Assembly (NCBI RefSeq): GCF_003086295.3
Contig: NC_092054.1
Coordinates: 20,804,144-20,868,143 of the forward strand
DNA length: 64,000 nt
Source of the DNA: Arachis hypogaea
Taxonomy: Eukaryota > Streptophyta > Magnoliopsida > Fabales > Fabaceae
Direction: 5' to 3'
Positions 1 through 11,548 of the stretch are shown here, piece after piece (position 1 is the stretch's first letter; every line of letters starts with the position of its first letter). The notes under the pieces are model-generated. The model was not told the origin of the DNA, ran no database searches, and saw only the letters and a list, made by a program, of their open reading frames with translations. Both the position numbers and the translations under genes were made by a program.

Positions 1-42
1 TTTGTGTTGATGACTAATGTCTCTTTATTTGGGATGTTGCAG

Positions 43-1125
43 AAAGGATGGCTCTTAAGTCGGCCGCCATAAAAATGCTCTGTTCTACAAAAAAAAAAAA
101 TATTGTTGTGCAAAACATTCAACTGAAAGAAGCTGGTGACCCTGTCATCCTGTCCTCGCCTTCGAAGTCGGACTTATGCTCGTCATCTTCTCAAAAGATT
201 ATTCCTGACCTGACCTCTCAATCGACTCTTCCTCCCAGCCCGACTAAACAAATAACCCGGCCTCCCCCTGTTATTGACGAACCAAATCCTAAGAGGCGCA
301 AGACCTCAGAGTCGGGGAGCACATACGAGCAGGGCTCTGACAGCCTTGCGTGGAGTGAAAAACACATCCTTCCTCATAGCTACATCAGCATAGATGATGT
401 GGCCATCAAAAGCCACCTTCAGCTCTTAGCCCAGGGTGGAGTTCGAACGGCGGGTATATGCGCAGCCTTGGCCAGAAAATTGGAGAAGACTTCTCTTAAT
501 GCCACACATAGCTCTCTGGTGGCTTCTCAGGCCGAAGTAGCTTCCTTGAAGGAGTCAAAAAAGGAGTTGGAGGAAGAGAGGGACGCACTACTCTCCGACT
601 TGGGTAAAGCTCGAGCCAAAGTCAAATACACAGAGGCTTCTTTAGTCATGTTGGAGAGGTTGAAAAAAAAAAAGTTGAAGAAAGCTATACCTGAGTTTTT
701 TTTGGGAAAAACTAGATTTGGAGGATGAGGTTTTTAAAGCCCGGGACAAGTATACGGAGCTCGAGGATTCTGTGGTTGAAGGTATCGACAAGATGGTTGA
801 AAACTTAAAGGCCCAGTTCCAAGTTATTGCTCCCAAGGCCGACTTTTTTCTGATCAGCCCAGACAACATAGTGGTGGACCAAAGAATCGTCCCTGCTCTG
901 GATGATGAGGAGGACACCCTTTTGCTCGATCCGAAGACCTCGGGGGCACTGGTTGGTCAGGCTTCCCAGGATCCTGACCTTCAATCCGGTGGTGAGCTCG
1001 TTGGTGGCGAACTCCTTTCTCTTCCAACTCATCTAATTCCCACAGTGCCAATGTCTGAGTACGATATGACCTCTTCTACTCAAGCCGAGGATGCTATCAT
1101 GGGAGAACAACTTAATCCTTTGTAA
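43..1125 (+). pseudogene. Antisense coiled-coil ORF of the Tat-type element (frameshifted)
   Basis: Two overlapping frames (48-728 and 718-1125) form one protein broken by an indel, probably in the A run at 661-672 or the T run near 696. The N-terminal part is Ser/Pro-rich with a basic KRRK patch. The middle (about residues 150-220) is a Glu/Lys/Leu coiled coil and the C-terminal part is acidic. A pyrimidine-rich stretch ending TTGCAG at 37-42, preceded by TGACTAAT as a possible branch site, looks like a 3' splice acceptor, so an upstream exon may lie outside the window. I recognise no catalytic domain. Strand and position suggest the antisense accessory gene of the Tat element; that is inference. 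It could instead be a remnant of another element. Confidence 0.45.
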
Positions 1126-1337
1126 ATTTGCCCCGATCTATGGGTCTTTATGTAAAACCCACGAAATTAATAAATAATTAGTCAATAAATTAAATATTAT
1201 TTTAAAAAATTAAGAAATTAAATTTTATAGTTTAATAAGTAGAAATAATTAAAATATAAATTTTAACACTAATTTTAAAGATTTTGCCCCAAAATTAGAC
1301 TGTCGGACCAAACTGATTGAACCTGGCCCATAACGGA

Positions 1338-2520
1338 TGATGGGATAATTATCGTTGGTCTAGAATTTCATCAATAGAAAATCATATCATTGTCATAGTA
1401 TAGTCATAGACCAACATATAATCCTCTTGATCAAATTTTGATATGATTGTCACAAAGTCAACCCCAATAAAAAGTAACCGAGAGTATTGGTCTCGGGTCG
1501 TCCTCAAGAGAATGGGCAAAGATGTGCATCAATATTGGTTAGAATTCCGGAGTTGGGAGTCATAAACAAGAATTCAAACTACTAAACTTAACATGCAAGA
1601 GATCTTAAAGTGCAAGAAACTAAATCAAGCAATTAAAGCAAGGTATAAGTAAATGTAATCTAACAAGGTAACATATAAAGTTACTTCTATTCTAAGACTA
1701 AATGAACAACTAAACTAACTATAACAAGAATCAAGCAATTGGGATTTTTGGGTTTCAAATATGAATTATAAGAAGGAACTCTTGGCTAGGCATAGGAATT
1801 GGGATCACCATCCTTGTCTAATAACCATATATTGACAATTATGAGGAACCAAGCCCATTAAGTCTACTTCTACAAGTGAAGTATGTTAAATGGCTTGGTC
1901 AATTTCAACTCATAAGTCCTAATCTATCTACTAATTGGCTTAGTAGTAGATTAACGTCAATGGGTATCAAAATGACCACCAAGGGTTCTCAAATCACCAA
2001 ATCAATTAGACCCAATGACTCAAGGTCACCCAATTTTCTTAGCCTAGGCCAAGAATATAGGAAACTACTCCATAATCAAAGGAAACATTTCATCAAACAC
2101 ATGGTATGCACTAACTAAAGACATATTTAAATTGCAAAATTAATTGGAAATTACAAGTACCCACTGACAATTATCAATAGAAAACAACTCAAATAACACT
2201 ATCAATCATAGAAAACATCAATTCACTAATAGAAATTTAAAATCCACAAAGTTTATAAAATGAGAAGAAAAGGGGAAAATGACAAGAAAATACAATTCCA
2301 ACACAAGATCTAAACAAAATTATAACTAGAGAACTCAAATTAAGTAATTAAAACTAGAATTAACAAGACCCAATTTAGAAATTCAACAAAGGAAGATAAA
2401 AACAAACTAAATCTAGAGAGAAGTAAGAGTTTCTCTCTCTAGAAAATAAGAACAAAAAACTAGCTAAAATTATGTGTATGTGTGAATGATTGAGTCCTCT
2501 TTTCCCCTTGGTTGCCTCAT
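1338..2520 (-). repeat. Truncated 3' LTR of the 1338-6944 element
   Basis: Closely similar to 5201-6385 in the same orientation, starting at TGATGGG. Similarity fades at about 2510-2525, where protease coding sequence begins. The remaining ~560 bp of the LTR seen at 6386-6944 has no counterpart here, so the outer U3 portion has been deleted together with pol. Confidence 0.7.
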
Positions 2521-2949
2521 GGTTTCCTCTAATTTGAACTTCACCACCTTCCCTTTGGCTTCAAATGAGTAATCCCCTGAAAATGCATCTAATTTAAACC
2601 GAAATGTCTTCAAGAATGGCCTCCCAAGTAAGATGGAGGATGGCCTATCCGAATCAATGGGAGGTGTCTCTAGGATATGGAAATCCACCGGAAAGATTAA
2701 GTTCTGAATTCTCACCAATACATTCTCAGCAATACCCACAACTGAAATTATACTCTTGTCCGCAAGCACAAACCTAGCTTCGGATCGCCTCAACGGTGCA
2801 AAGTTCAATTTCTCATAAATCGAGAGGGGCATAATGCTCACACACGACCCTAGGTCGCACATGCAATCCTTAAGTTGAATCTCACCAATCATGCAAGATA
2901 CCAAGCAAGGACCGGGATCACTATATTTTTTAGGAAAATCATCCATCAC
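2470..2949 (-). pseudogene. Retroviral-type aspartic protease of the 1338-6944 element
   Basis: An open frame of 159 residues carries the protease active-site block CDLGSCVSIMPLS and the second conserved block ILLGRPFL. The usual plant motif is DLGAS, so the residues after DLG are changed to S and C while the catalytic Asp is kept. It should follow gag in one polyprotein, processing gag-pol in the virus-like particle. The reading frame runs into the LTR-derived sequence and ends within it at 2470, so the natural C-terminus is lost. No reverse transcriptase follows. Confidence 0.7.
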
Positions 2950-2962
2950 AGAAGAAATAGAA

Positions 2963-5048
2963 TTACCCTAATAGATTCATCCCTAGCCCACCAATCTTCT
3001 CTTTGTGAGTGCACACATCCTTAAGGAGCTTAGCATATTTCGGAACTTGATGTATGGCATCAAAGAGTGGAATAGTTACCTCCACATTCTTGAAGATTTG
3101 CACTATGTTGGGATCAAGCTCCTCATGCTTCTTGGCCTTCTTGGCTATCGTAGGGAACGGTATAGGAATTTGTTCCTCTAAGTTGTTCTTCTGCTTCGGT
3201 TCCTTGGCCCTCAATTGCTCTTCTTCTTCCTTTGCAACTTCTTCCTCCTTTCTATCTTCATCTATCTCCATTTTTTCACCAACTTCAATATTAGGAACAT
3301 CCTCCGCCAACTTGATAGGCTTGGCTTCAACTTCCTCAAGCGTTGTACTACTCCTCAAGGTAATTGCATTGATGCTACCCATTGGGTTTGGGATAGGTTG
3401 GGAAGGAAAGCTAGATGAGCTAGAGACTTGGTTGGTGTTGGTATTGTTGGTAGGAGGTAGGGCCAACCTTGAGAGAATCTCGGCTATGGAGGACATTTGA
3501 GCACTCATAGTGCCAACTTATGCATTGAGAGTCCTAGTGTTCTCTTTATTTTTCTCTATCATAGCCCTAAGTCTCTCTTGTTCCTGGTAGAGTGCACGGT
3601 GAGAGTCATCACCTTGGTTTGTGGGAGAAGAAGAAGGTTGATTGGTTTGTTGTCTTTGGTGAGGTGTTTGGTATCTATGGTTGTTAGCTTGGTTTGTTGT
3701 GAGTGTTGGTATGGTTGGTTATGGTAGTTTTGGTTGACTTGGTAGGTATTGTTGTGGTATTGAGAAGATGAGTTGCCTTGGTTCCATCTTTGATTATGGT
3801 TGTTTCCTTGAGCATTGTCCCTCCACCCTTGATTAGAGCTATTATCATGGGAGTAATTATTTTGACCTTGAGATTGATAGGGTGGACGGTTGTTGTAGTT
3901 GTTGGCTACCGCAAGAGTGTAATCCCTTTGGACTTGAGGGTATTGGTCGGTATAGTGTGAGGTACAAGATCACACCCCACACACTCTTGGAGGTCCTTCA
4001 AGTTGGAGGATTTGAGGTGGGGCTTGGATAGCTTGGATTGATTGAGATTTCTTTTGTCCTTGGTGAATCTCCTTGAGAAGAGTGGTCGTTTCTCCAAGCA
4101 CTTTAGTCAAAGCCAAGTCGGAAGAAGGTGCTTCTACCACACCCTTGGGAGGATTGTTCCTTACTCTCACATGTTGGGTAACTTCAGTGACATCATTGAT
4201 TAAACTCCATGCTTCTGCCGCCGTTTTGTTCTTAGAAAGGGTACCACCACTAGAGGTGGTGAGCAATCTCTTATACAGTGCACAAAGAGCTCCAGTGAAA
4301 TAGCTAATGAGCAAATGAGTATCTAACCCATGATGTGGACAAGATTCCAACAACCTCTTAAATCGAGTCCAATATTCATAGAGTCTCTCTTAGTCTCTTT
4401 GCATTATACCGGAAATTTTCTTCTGGATGTAGTCGGTCTTCTCCGGAGGAAAGAACTTATCTAAGAACTCTCTTCTCAATAGGTCCCATTCAGTCACCAC
4501 TTCATCAGGTTGGGAGTAGAACCATTCTTTTGCTTACACCTCAAGAGAGAAGGGGAAAGCAAAAACCATGATAGCAATCTCATCAGCACCATGTCTTCGA
4601 GCCGTAGAACAAGCCACTTGAAAGTCTCTCAAATGCCTAATGGGGTCTTGGCCCGATAGTCCATGGTACTAGGAAGCAAGTTAATCAGACTATTCTTCAG
4701 CTCAAAATTAGGATCAAGATTTGGATACCTAGCTTGCATCGGTTGAAGAATGAGATCCAGTGCTCTTTGCTCGTGCAAGGTAATCCTACGTGGCTCCGCC
4801 ATGCGATTTTCACCTATAATATGCAAAGATGTATCAGTAGTGCCAACAGAGGAATAGGAAGTTCCTTCGTTGAATGTGGACTCTAGATCACTCTCAGTTC
4901 TGTCTAGTATTTCGGAAGGTTTCTCAAGAGAGGCCGAAGTACTAACCGTGTAATACAACCACCGCCTAGCTTGCCGAGTATGTAGTAAGGTTCTTTCAAT
5001 TTCGGGATCAAACTCGGCTAAGCTAGGATTCAGTTGAGACCGAGTCAT
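2963..5048 (-). pseudogene. gag of the 1338-6944 element, broken by frameshifts and stops
   Basis: Frames at 4629-5048, 3970-4353 and 2963-3508 form one gag reading. The N-terminal part holds a pro-rich start and a NFELKNSLINLLP block. The middle contains the retrotransposon gag capsid signature around 4340-4560 (SCPHHGLDTHLLISYFTGAL). Next comes a Gln/Asn-rich linker (about 3550-3970), then a Lys/Glu-rich segment before protease. At least one frameshift near 4640 and a stop near 3960 disrupt it. Its role would be particle formation. It is non-functional here, though the domain order is clear. Confidence 0.7.
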
Positions 5049-5176
5049 TCAACTTATAAGTCATATCTCATGCATTAAAGGAAAATTAAACTAAAAACAA
5101 ACTAATGAAAGTAAGTAAACTATCTACAATATTCACATATTCACATAACCAATATCAAGGCACACATTGCAACCAT

Positions 5177-5194
5177 TCCCCGACAACAGCGCCA
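5177..5194 (-). other. Primer-binding site, tRNA-Asp type
   Basis: The minus strand reads TGGCGCTGTTGTCGGGGA, six bases inside the 5' LTR end. It matches the complement of the 3' end of plant tRNA-Asp(GUC), TGGCGCCGTTGCCGGGGA, with two changes. It primes minus-strand cDNA synthesis and fixes the element's orientation. Confidence 0.8.
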
Positions 5195-5200
5195 AAAATT

Positions 5201-6944
5201 TGATAGGAGAAAATTAGTGTCGGCTTAGACTTTCATCAATAGAAAATCATATCATTGTCATAGTATAGTCCTAGACCAACATATAATCCTCTTGATAAAA
5301 TTTTGATATGGTTGTCATAAAGTCAACCCCAATAAAAAGTAACCAAGAGTATTGGTCTCGGATCGTCCTCAAGAGAATGGGCAAACATGTGCATCAATAT
5401 TGGTTAGAATTTCGGGGTTGGGAGTCATAAACAAGAATTCAAACTACTAAACTTAACATGCAAGAGATCTTAAATTGCAAGAAACTAAATCAAGCAATTA
5501 AAGAAAGGTATAAGTAAATGTAATCTAACAAGGTAACATATAAAGCTACTTCTATTCTAAGACTAAATGAACAACTAAACTAACTATAATAAGAATCAAG
5601 CAATTGGAATTTTTGGGTTTCAAATATGAATTATAAGAAGGAACTCTTGGCTAGGCATAGGAATTGGGATCACCATCCTTGTCTAATAACCATATATTGA
5701 CAATTATGAGGAACTAAGCCCATTACGTCTACTTCTACAAGTGAAGTATGTCAAATAGCTTGGTCAATTTCAACTCATAAGTCCTAATCTATCTATTAAT
5801 TGGCTTAGTAGTAGATTAGCGTCAATAGGTATCAAAATGACCACCAAGAGTTATCAAATCACCAAATCAATTAGACCCAATGACTCAAGGTCACCCAATT
5901 CCCTTAGCCTATGCCAAGAGTATAGGAAACTACTCCATAATCAAAGGAAATATTTCATCAAACACATGGTATGCACTAACTAAAGACATATTTAAATTGC
6001 AAAATTAATTGAAAATTACAAGTACCCACTGACAATTATCAATAGAAAACAACTCAAATAACACTACCAATCATAGAAAATATCAATGCATTAATAGAAA
6101 TTCAAAATCCACAAAGTTCATAAAATGAGAAGAAAAGGGGAAAATGACAAGAAAATGCAATTCCAACACAAGATCTAAACAAAATTATAACTAGAGAACT
6201 CAAATTAAGTAATTGAAACTAGAATTAACAAGTCCCAATTCAGAAATTCAACAAAGAAAGATCAAAACAAACTAAATCTAGAGAGAAGTAAGAGTTTCTC
6301 TCTCTAGAAAACAAGAACAAAAAACTAGCTAAAATTATGTGTATGTGTGAATGATTGTGTCCTCCTTTCTCCCGTGGTTCCTTGGGTCTTTTCCATGCAG
6401 AATCAAGTTGAATTTGAGCCTGGAGCCTCTCCGAAATCGCCAGCCACGATTTCATTAATGAAGTCACGTGCTGGGCGTCACGCGTGCGCGTCGGCCACGC
6501 GTGCGCGTCATATGAAATCCTCGGCCACGCGTACGCGTCAGTCATGCGTACGCGTCGGTGGGATTTTGCATCACCATGTGAGTGCGCCAGCTTATGCACG
6601 CCAGTCTCAGCTACACACGGCCATGCTTGCGCGTCGCCACCAAATTTTCAAAGCTTTATTCTTTATGTCCCTTCCACTTGTGCATGCTTCCTTTCCATCT
6701 TCTAGACCATTCTTGCCCTATAGATCCTGAATCCACTTAACAAACACATCACTGCATCGAATGGTAATAAAAGAGGATTAAAAATTGGCGTTTTTAGGAT
6801 TAAAGAAGCATGTTTTAAACCATAAAGCAAAATTAGGGAGAAAACACAAAACCATGCAATTTATATGAATAAGTGTGAAAAATTTTGATAAAACCCCCCC
6901 CCCCAAATTCTACACAAGATAAACCACAAAATTTGGATTTATCA
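5201..6944 (-). repeat. 5' LTR of the 1338-6944 element
   Basis: A 1744 bp LTR with termini TGATA and TATCA, bordered inside by the primer-binding site. Its 5201-6385 part is repeated at 1338-2520. The U3 side (6386-6944) carries a CpG-rich palindrome cluster and a C run at 6894-6904. Confidence 0.8.
6465..6640. repeat. CGCG-type palindrome cluster (class C)
   Basis: At least six copies of modules such as CACGCGTGCGCGTC and ACGCGTACGCGTC occur in about 175 bp of an otherwise AT-rich LTR. Several are perfect palindromes, for example ACGCGTACGCGT. Confidence 0.75.
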
Positions 6945-7958
6945 ACGGGCCCAAGGCCCAACCCAACACCCACTTAATCCAGAGCTCTGATTGACGAGCC
7001 GTTAGCGGCCATGCGTTTGTCTCAGAATTCTCTACAAAACCCACTAAACAATTTGGTAAGAACTATGCAATTTCTTACCCGGCCTTTCTCCCTTCAAATT
7101 CAAAAATTTTAGGTTCTTTGATTTTGAGATTTTACGATTTAATGATGTTAGGTGTGTTATAGTGGTGAGTAATTACTGAGTTTTGCTTCGATTATCCGTG
7201 GAAATGGTAAGGAACCTTTGAACCCTTGTGAATTATTTATATTGGTAAACTCTATGTTGATTATAATAAAATTGAATGGTGTTATATTAAATTGTATGAT
7301 TTGGAATCAAATTGGTGTGGTGAGATGCTTGACTTGAACCTTGAAAGCTGGTATTTCACTTGGTGAGAAGTTGGAGGCTTAGAACTTGTGGTAGAGGGCA
7401 TTTCGAGGTGCTCTGAGCTTAGGAAGGAATCGGCCAAGGTATGGTTTTAATTTCTCGTAGATAATGTGTAATATAATGTGAAAACTTAGGTTAGTTGACC
7501 GTAGGATAAGTTGAACCATCTGAACTCGTTAAGCTTTAGTGAATTGGTATGTTGAATCTAATTATGTAAATATGTGATAATTGGTGATTGTGGTAATTGA
7601 TGAGAATTGATGAATGATTATGAGTTATACTATGATTTATTGATGAATTATGTTGTGTTGGCTATTAATTGTTGGGTTACAATTGGTAAAATTGAGTATT
7701 GGAATGTTGTGGAAGGGAATAAGATGGATATGGAATTGGTTTGAGTTTATTTGGTTTAGGATTGAGAATTTGGTAAAAGAGGAGGTTTGGTGATTTTTAA
7801 TAAAACTTGATTTTTAACCAACTTCGGCGGTTCATAACTTGAGCCTTGGATTTTGGATATAAAAATATTTTGTTTCAAAATGAAGATAATTTCAAGAGCT
7901 TTAAAACAGTAAAATTTTGTGGAAATCGAAGTTTTGTATAGAAAACTAGGATTTCTGG

Positions 7959-8136
7959 TGTGCGTGCGTACGCACGCTAGTGTGCACACGCACGGACCAC
8001 CGAGTGTGTTTTTTCTCGTGCGTACACACAAGGGGTGTGCGTATGTACACCCTGAGAATTTTGCGAGTTGTGCGTACGCACATGCTGGGAAGTTCTTCTG
8101 GTGCGTGCGTACGCACAGCAATGATACGTACGCACA
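7959..8136. repeat. TGCGTACGCA palindrome cluster (class B) in the solo LTR
   Basis: About six modules centred on GTGCGTACGCAC lie in 180 bp, interspersed with spacers of 15-25 bp. The same module recurs in the unrelated element at 33625-40246. Confidence 0.75.
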
Positions 8137-8937
8137 ATACCTAGTTTTACACTAAAACTTAGGTTTTCATTGTTTGACCTTTTTGGCAAGCCTATAAACC
8201 TCCAAAACTACTGTTTTGATGAAAATTCACCATTTTTGAACTATCAATTATTTCTCTGATTTTTCAAACCTCTTTAATACCCGTTTAAGGTTTGATAGAG
8301 AGTTTTTAAGCATTGGAATGAGGGTGAATATGTCGAATAAGTTGAGGAGATATTGAGGAGGAATGGTAGAGTGAATAACTAAGCAGTGAGATAATAGTAA
8401 CATTGAAGGAGAGAATGATTGATAAAGATGGTGAGAATTATAATGAATTATGATTGTATGCTGTATGGAAAACTACGATGATTAATTCTGATGAAAATGA
8501 TGAGGTATGATTTGTGATTATGAATTTAAAGTTTATTGATTGTCTGGCAAGGACGGGGACATAGTCCCACTTGCTCAGTATGTCGTAAATTCGTGGGGGT
8601 GATGGTTTTATCCTGCCTGTGGTGAAGTCGAAGATTTCATCCTGCTTACGAGGTTGGCAAGTTGAGGATGAAGGATTTTCTCTCTTGTCGTGATGTGGGT
8701 ATGGAAATGTGGAAAGGTACTCTCTTTTGTATTGTTCCCCCACGTTTTTCTCTAGATGCAAGGAGGAAAGGCAAACTCCTTCAATGTGGAAAGGCACTCT
8801 CCTTCGTAATTCCTCCAAGAGAAGGTGGAAAGGCACTCTCCTTTATTTGTGTTCCTCTTGGGGATGCGCAACCTAGAGACAATGTCCGGATTAGCTACCG
8901 GATGTGTCAGATTCTAGCAGTTTAACTGACGCATGAG

Positions 8938-10485
8938 TGGTGCACGAAAATTACTTCACACTATGTAATTCCGCACAACTAACCAGCAAGTGCACTGGGT
9001 CGTCCAAGTAATACCTTACGTGAGTAAGGGTCGAATCCCACGGAGATTGTTGGCTTGAAGCAATCTATGGTTATCTTGTAACTCTTAGTCAGGAAAACAA
9101 TTCACTTATCAAATTGAATTACGAAAAATAAGAGAGTATAAAATAAATACTTATTATGCAGTAATGGAGAATATGTTAGGGTTTTGGAGATGCTTTATCT
9201 TCTGAATTTCAGCTTTTCTCTTGTATTCCTCTTCCCTCATGCATGCAAAAGTGCAAAGTTCCTTCCATGGCAAGCTCTATGTAAGGTGTCACCGTTGTCA
9301 ATGGCTACTTCCCATCTCCTCAGTGAAAATGGTCCAAATGCTCTGTCACAGCACGGCTAATCATCTAGAGGTTCTCGATCATACTGGAATAGGATTTACT
9401 ATCCTTTTACGTCTGTCACTATGCCCAGCACTCGCGAGTTTGAAGCCCGTCACAGTCATCTAATCCCAGAATCCTACTCGGAATACCACAGACAAGGTTT
9501 AGACTTTCCGGATTCTCCTGAATGACGCCATCAATTCTAGCTTATACCACGAAGATTCTAATTATAGAATCTAAGAGATACTCATTCAATCTAATATAGA
9601 ACGAAGGTGGTTGTCATGCACACGTTCATGGGTTGAGGAAGGTGATGAGTGTCACGGATCATCACCTTCTCCATAATTAAGCGCGAATGAATATCTTAGA
9701 TAGGAACACGCATGTTTGAATGGAAAATAGAAGTAGTTGCATTAATTCATCGAGACGCTGCAGAGCTCCTCACCCCCAACAATGGGGTTTAGAGACTCAT
9801 GCTGCCAAAAGGTACAAATTTCAGATCTAAAATGTCATGAGATACAAAATAAATCTCTAAAAGTTGTTTAAATACTAAACTAGTAACCTAGATTTACAGA
9901 AAATGAGTAAACTATGATAGATAGTGCAGAAATTCACTTCTGGGGCCCACTTGGTGTGTGCTGGGGCTGATACTAAAGCTTCTCACGTGCCTGGGCTGTT
10001 TTGGGCGTTCAACGCCAGGTTGTAACCTGTTTCTGGCATTGAACTCCAACTTGTAACCTGTTTCTGGCGCTGGACGCCAGACTGCAACATGGAACTGGCA
10101 TCGAATGCCAGTTTACATCATCTATCCTTGAGCAAAGTATAGAATATTATATATTACTGGAAAGCCCTGGATGTCTACTTTCCAACGCAATTAGAATCGC
10201 GCCAATTGGACTTCTGTAGCTCCAGAAAATCCATTCCGAGTGCAGAGAGGTCAGAATCCAACAGCATCAGCAATCCTTTTTCAGCCCGAATCAGATTTTT
10301 GCTCAGCTCCCTCAATTTCAGCCAAAAAATACCTGAAATTATAGAAAAGCACACAAACTCATAGTAGATTCCAGAAATATGAATTTTTCCTAGAAACTAA
10401 TGAAACTATACTAAAAACTTAACTAAAACATCCTAAAAACTACATGAAATTAACCCCAAAATGCGTATAAAATATCCGCTCATCA
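8938..10485 (-). repeat. 3' LTR of the FIDEL-like element
   Basis: Plus-strand limits TGGTGCACG and CATCA. It is about 97% identical by eye to 19686-21233 and preceded by the target duplication ATGAG. It contains class A palindromes at 10003-10111. Confidence 0.85.
10003..10111. repeat. Class A palindromes in the 3' LTR
   Basis: Four modules are present: GGGCGTTCAACGCC, a decayed CTGGCATTGAACTCC, CTGGCGCTGGACGCCAG and CTGGCATCGAATGCCAG. The first and third keep their paired arms. Confidence 0.75.
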
Positions 10486-10520
10486 CAACACCAAACTTAA
10501 ACTGTTGCTTGTCCCCAAGC
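10486..10520 (-). promoter_or_regulatory. Plus-strand primer region next to the 3' LTR
   Basis: On the minus strand GGGGACAAGCAACAG then TTTAAGTTTGGTGT abuts the LTR start. The same block precedes the 3' LTR at 51141-51171. By position this is where a polypurine tract should be, although the sequence is not purine-rich. Confidence 0.45.
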
Positions 10521-11548
10521 AACTAGACAAATAAAATAGAATACAAATAAGTCATGAAGCAATAATATCTCCAAGTTTTTTGAGTGAAGCTCAGATTCTA
10601 ATTAAATGAGCGGGACTAGTAGCTTTTTGCTTCCAAACAGTTTTGGCATCTCGCTTTATCCATTGAAGCTCAGAATGATTGGCATCTATAGGAACTTAGA
10701 ATTCAGATAGTGTTATTGATTTTCCTAGTTCAGTATGTTGATTCTTGAACACAGCTACTTTTATGAGTCTTGGCCGTGGCCCTAAGCACTTTGTTTTCCA
10801 GTATTACCACCGGATACATAAATGCCACAGACACATAATTGGGTGAACCCTTTTCGGATTGTGACTCAGCTTTGCTAAAGTCCCCAATTAGAGGTGTCCA
10901 GGGTTCTTAAGCACACTCTTCTTTTTGCTTTGGACCTTGACTTTAACCGCTCAGTCTCAAGTTTTCACTTGACACCTTCACGCCACAAGCACATGGTTAG
11001 GGACAGCTTGGTTTAGCCGCTTAGACCAGGATTTGATTCCCTTAGGCCTTCCTATCCACTGATGCTCAAAGCCTTGGATCCTTTTTACTACCCTTGCCTT
11101 TTGGTTTTAAGGGCTATTGGCTTTTTCTGCTTGCTTTTTTTTTTTTGCAAGCTTTGTATTCACTGCTTTTTCTTGCTTCAAGAATCATTTTTATGATTTT
11201 TCAGATTATCAATAACATGTCTCATGTTCATTATTCTTTCAAGAGCCAACATATTTAACATTCAAGAACATCAAATTCCAAAGACATATGCTCTGTTCAG
11301 GCATTCATTCAGAAGGCAAAAAGTATTGCCACCACATGTAAACAATTAGAATTTGTTTTATTAAAAATTCGAAAAATATTGCCTCCTTATTCTAAAGAAA
11401 ATCTTCTATTTTATTCATGTTTAATGATGATGAGAAAAATAAATTATAGCTTAATTTGAGATAAAATAACTACTAATTACCACTATATCTTCTAAGGTAA
11501 AACTAAAAATAAGAACAATTATCACAGAGTTAAGGTTAAGATTAGAGC

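Larger units (their letters stand above)
1338..6944 (-). mobile_element. Non-autonomous Ty3/gypsy element with gag-protease only
   Basis: The ends are TGAT (1338) and ATCA (6944). The flanks are ACGGA and ACGGG, a near-perfect 5 bp target duplication. On the minus strand the order is 5' LTR, primer-binding site, gag, protease, then directly the R/U5 part of a 3' LTR. Reverse transcriptase, RNase H, integrase and the U3 of the 3' LTR are missing. The gag type resembles Athila-group elements. It lies inside the solo LTR. Confidence 0.75.

Noticed and set aside
6240..6730. Overlapping ORFs with repeated His/Ala/Arg words on both strands
   Set aside because: They arise from translating the CGCG palindrome cluster in an LTR. 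No codon or domain support.
7959..8136. CRISPR-like spaced repeats
   Set aside because: Spacers are not unique cassettes, the repeats are degenerate palindromes, and the context is a plant LTR.
7756..8189. Several ORFs rich in CVRTH-type repeats on both strands
   Set aside because: Same effect from TGCGTACGCA modules; the same pseudo-peptides appear at 33.8-34.2 and 38.8-39.1 kb in LTRs.
9221..9463. 80-codon ORF, repeated at 19969-20250
   Set aside because: Lies inside paired LTRs antisense to the element and has no recognisable domain.
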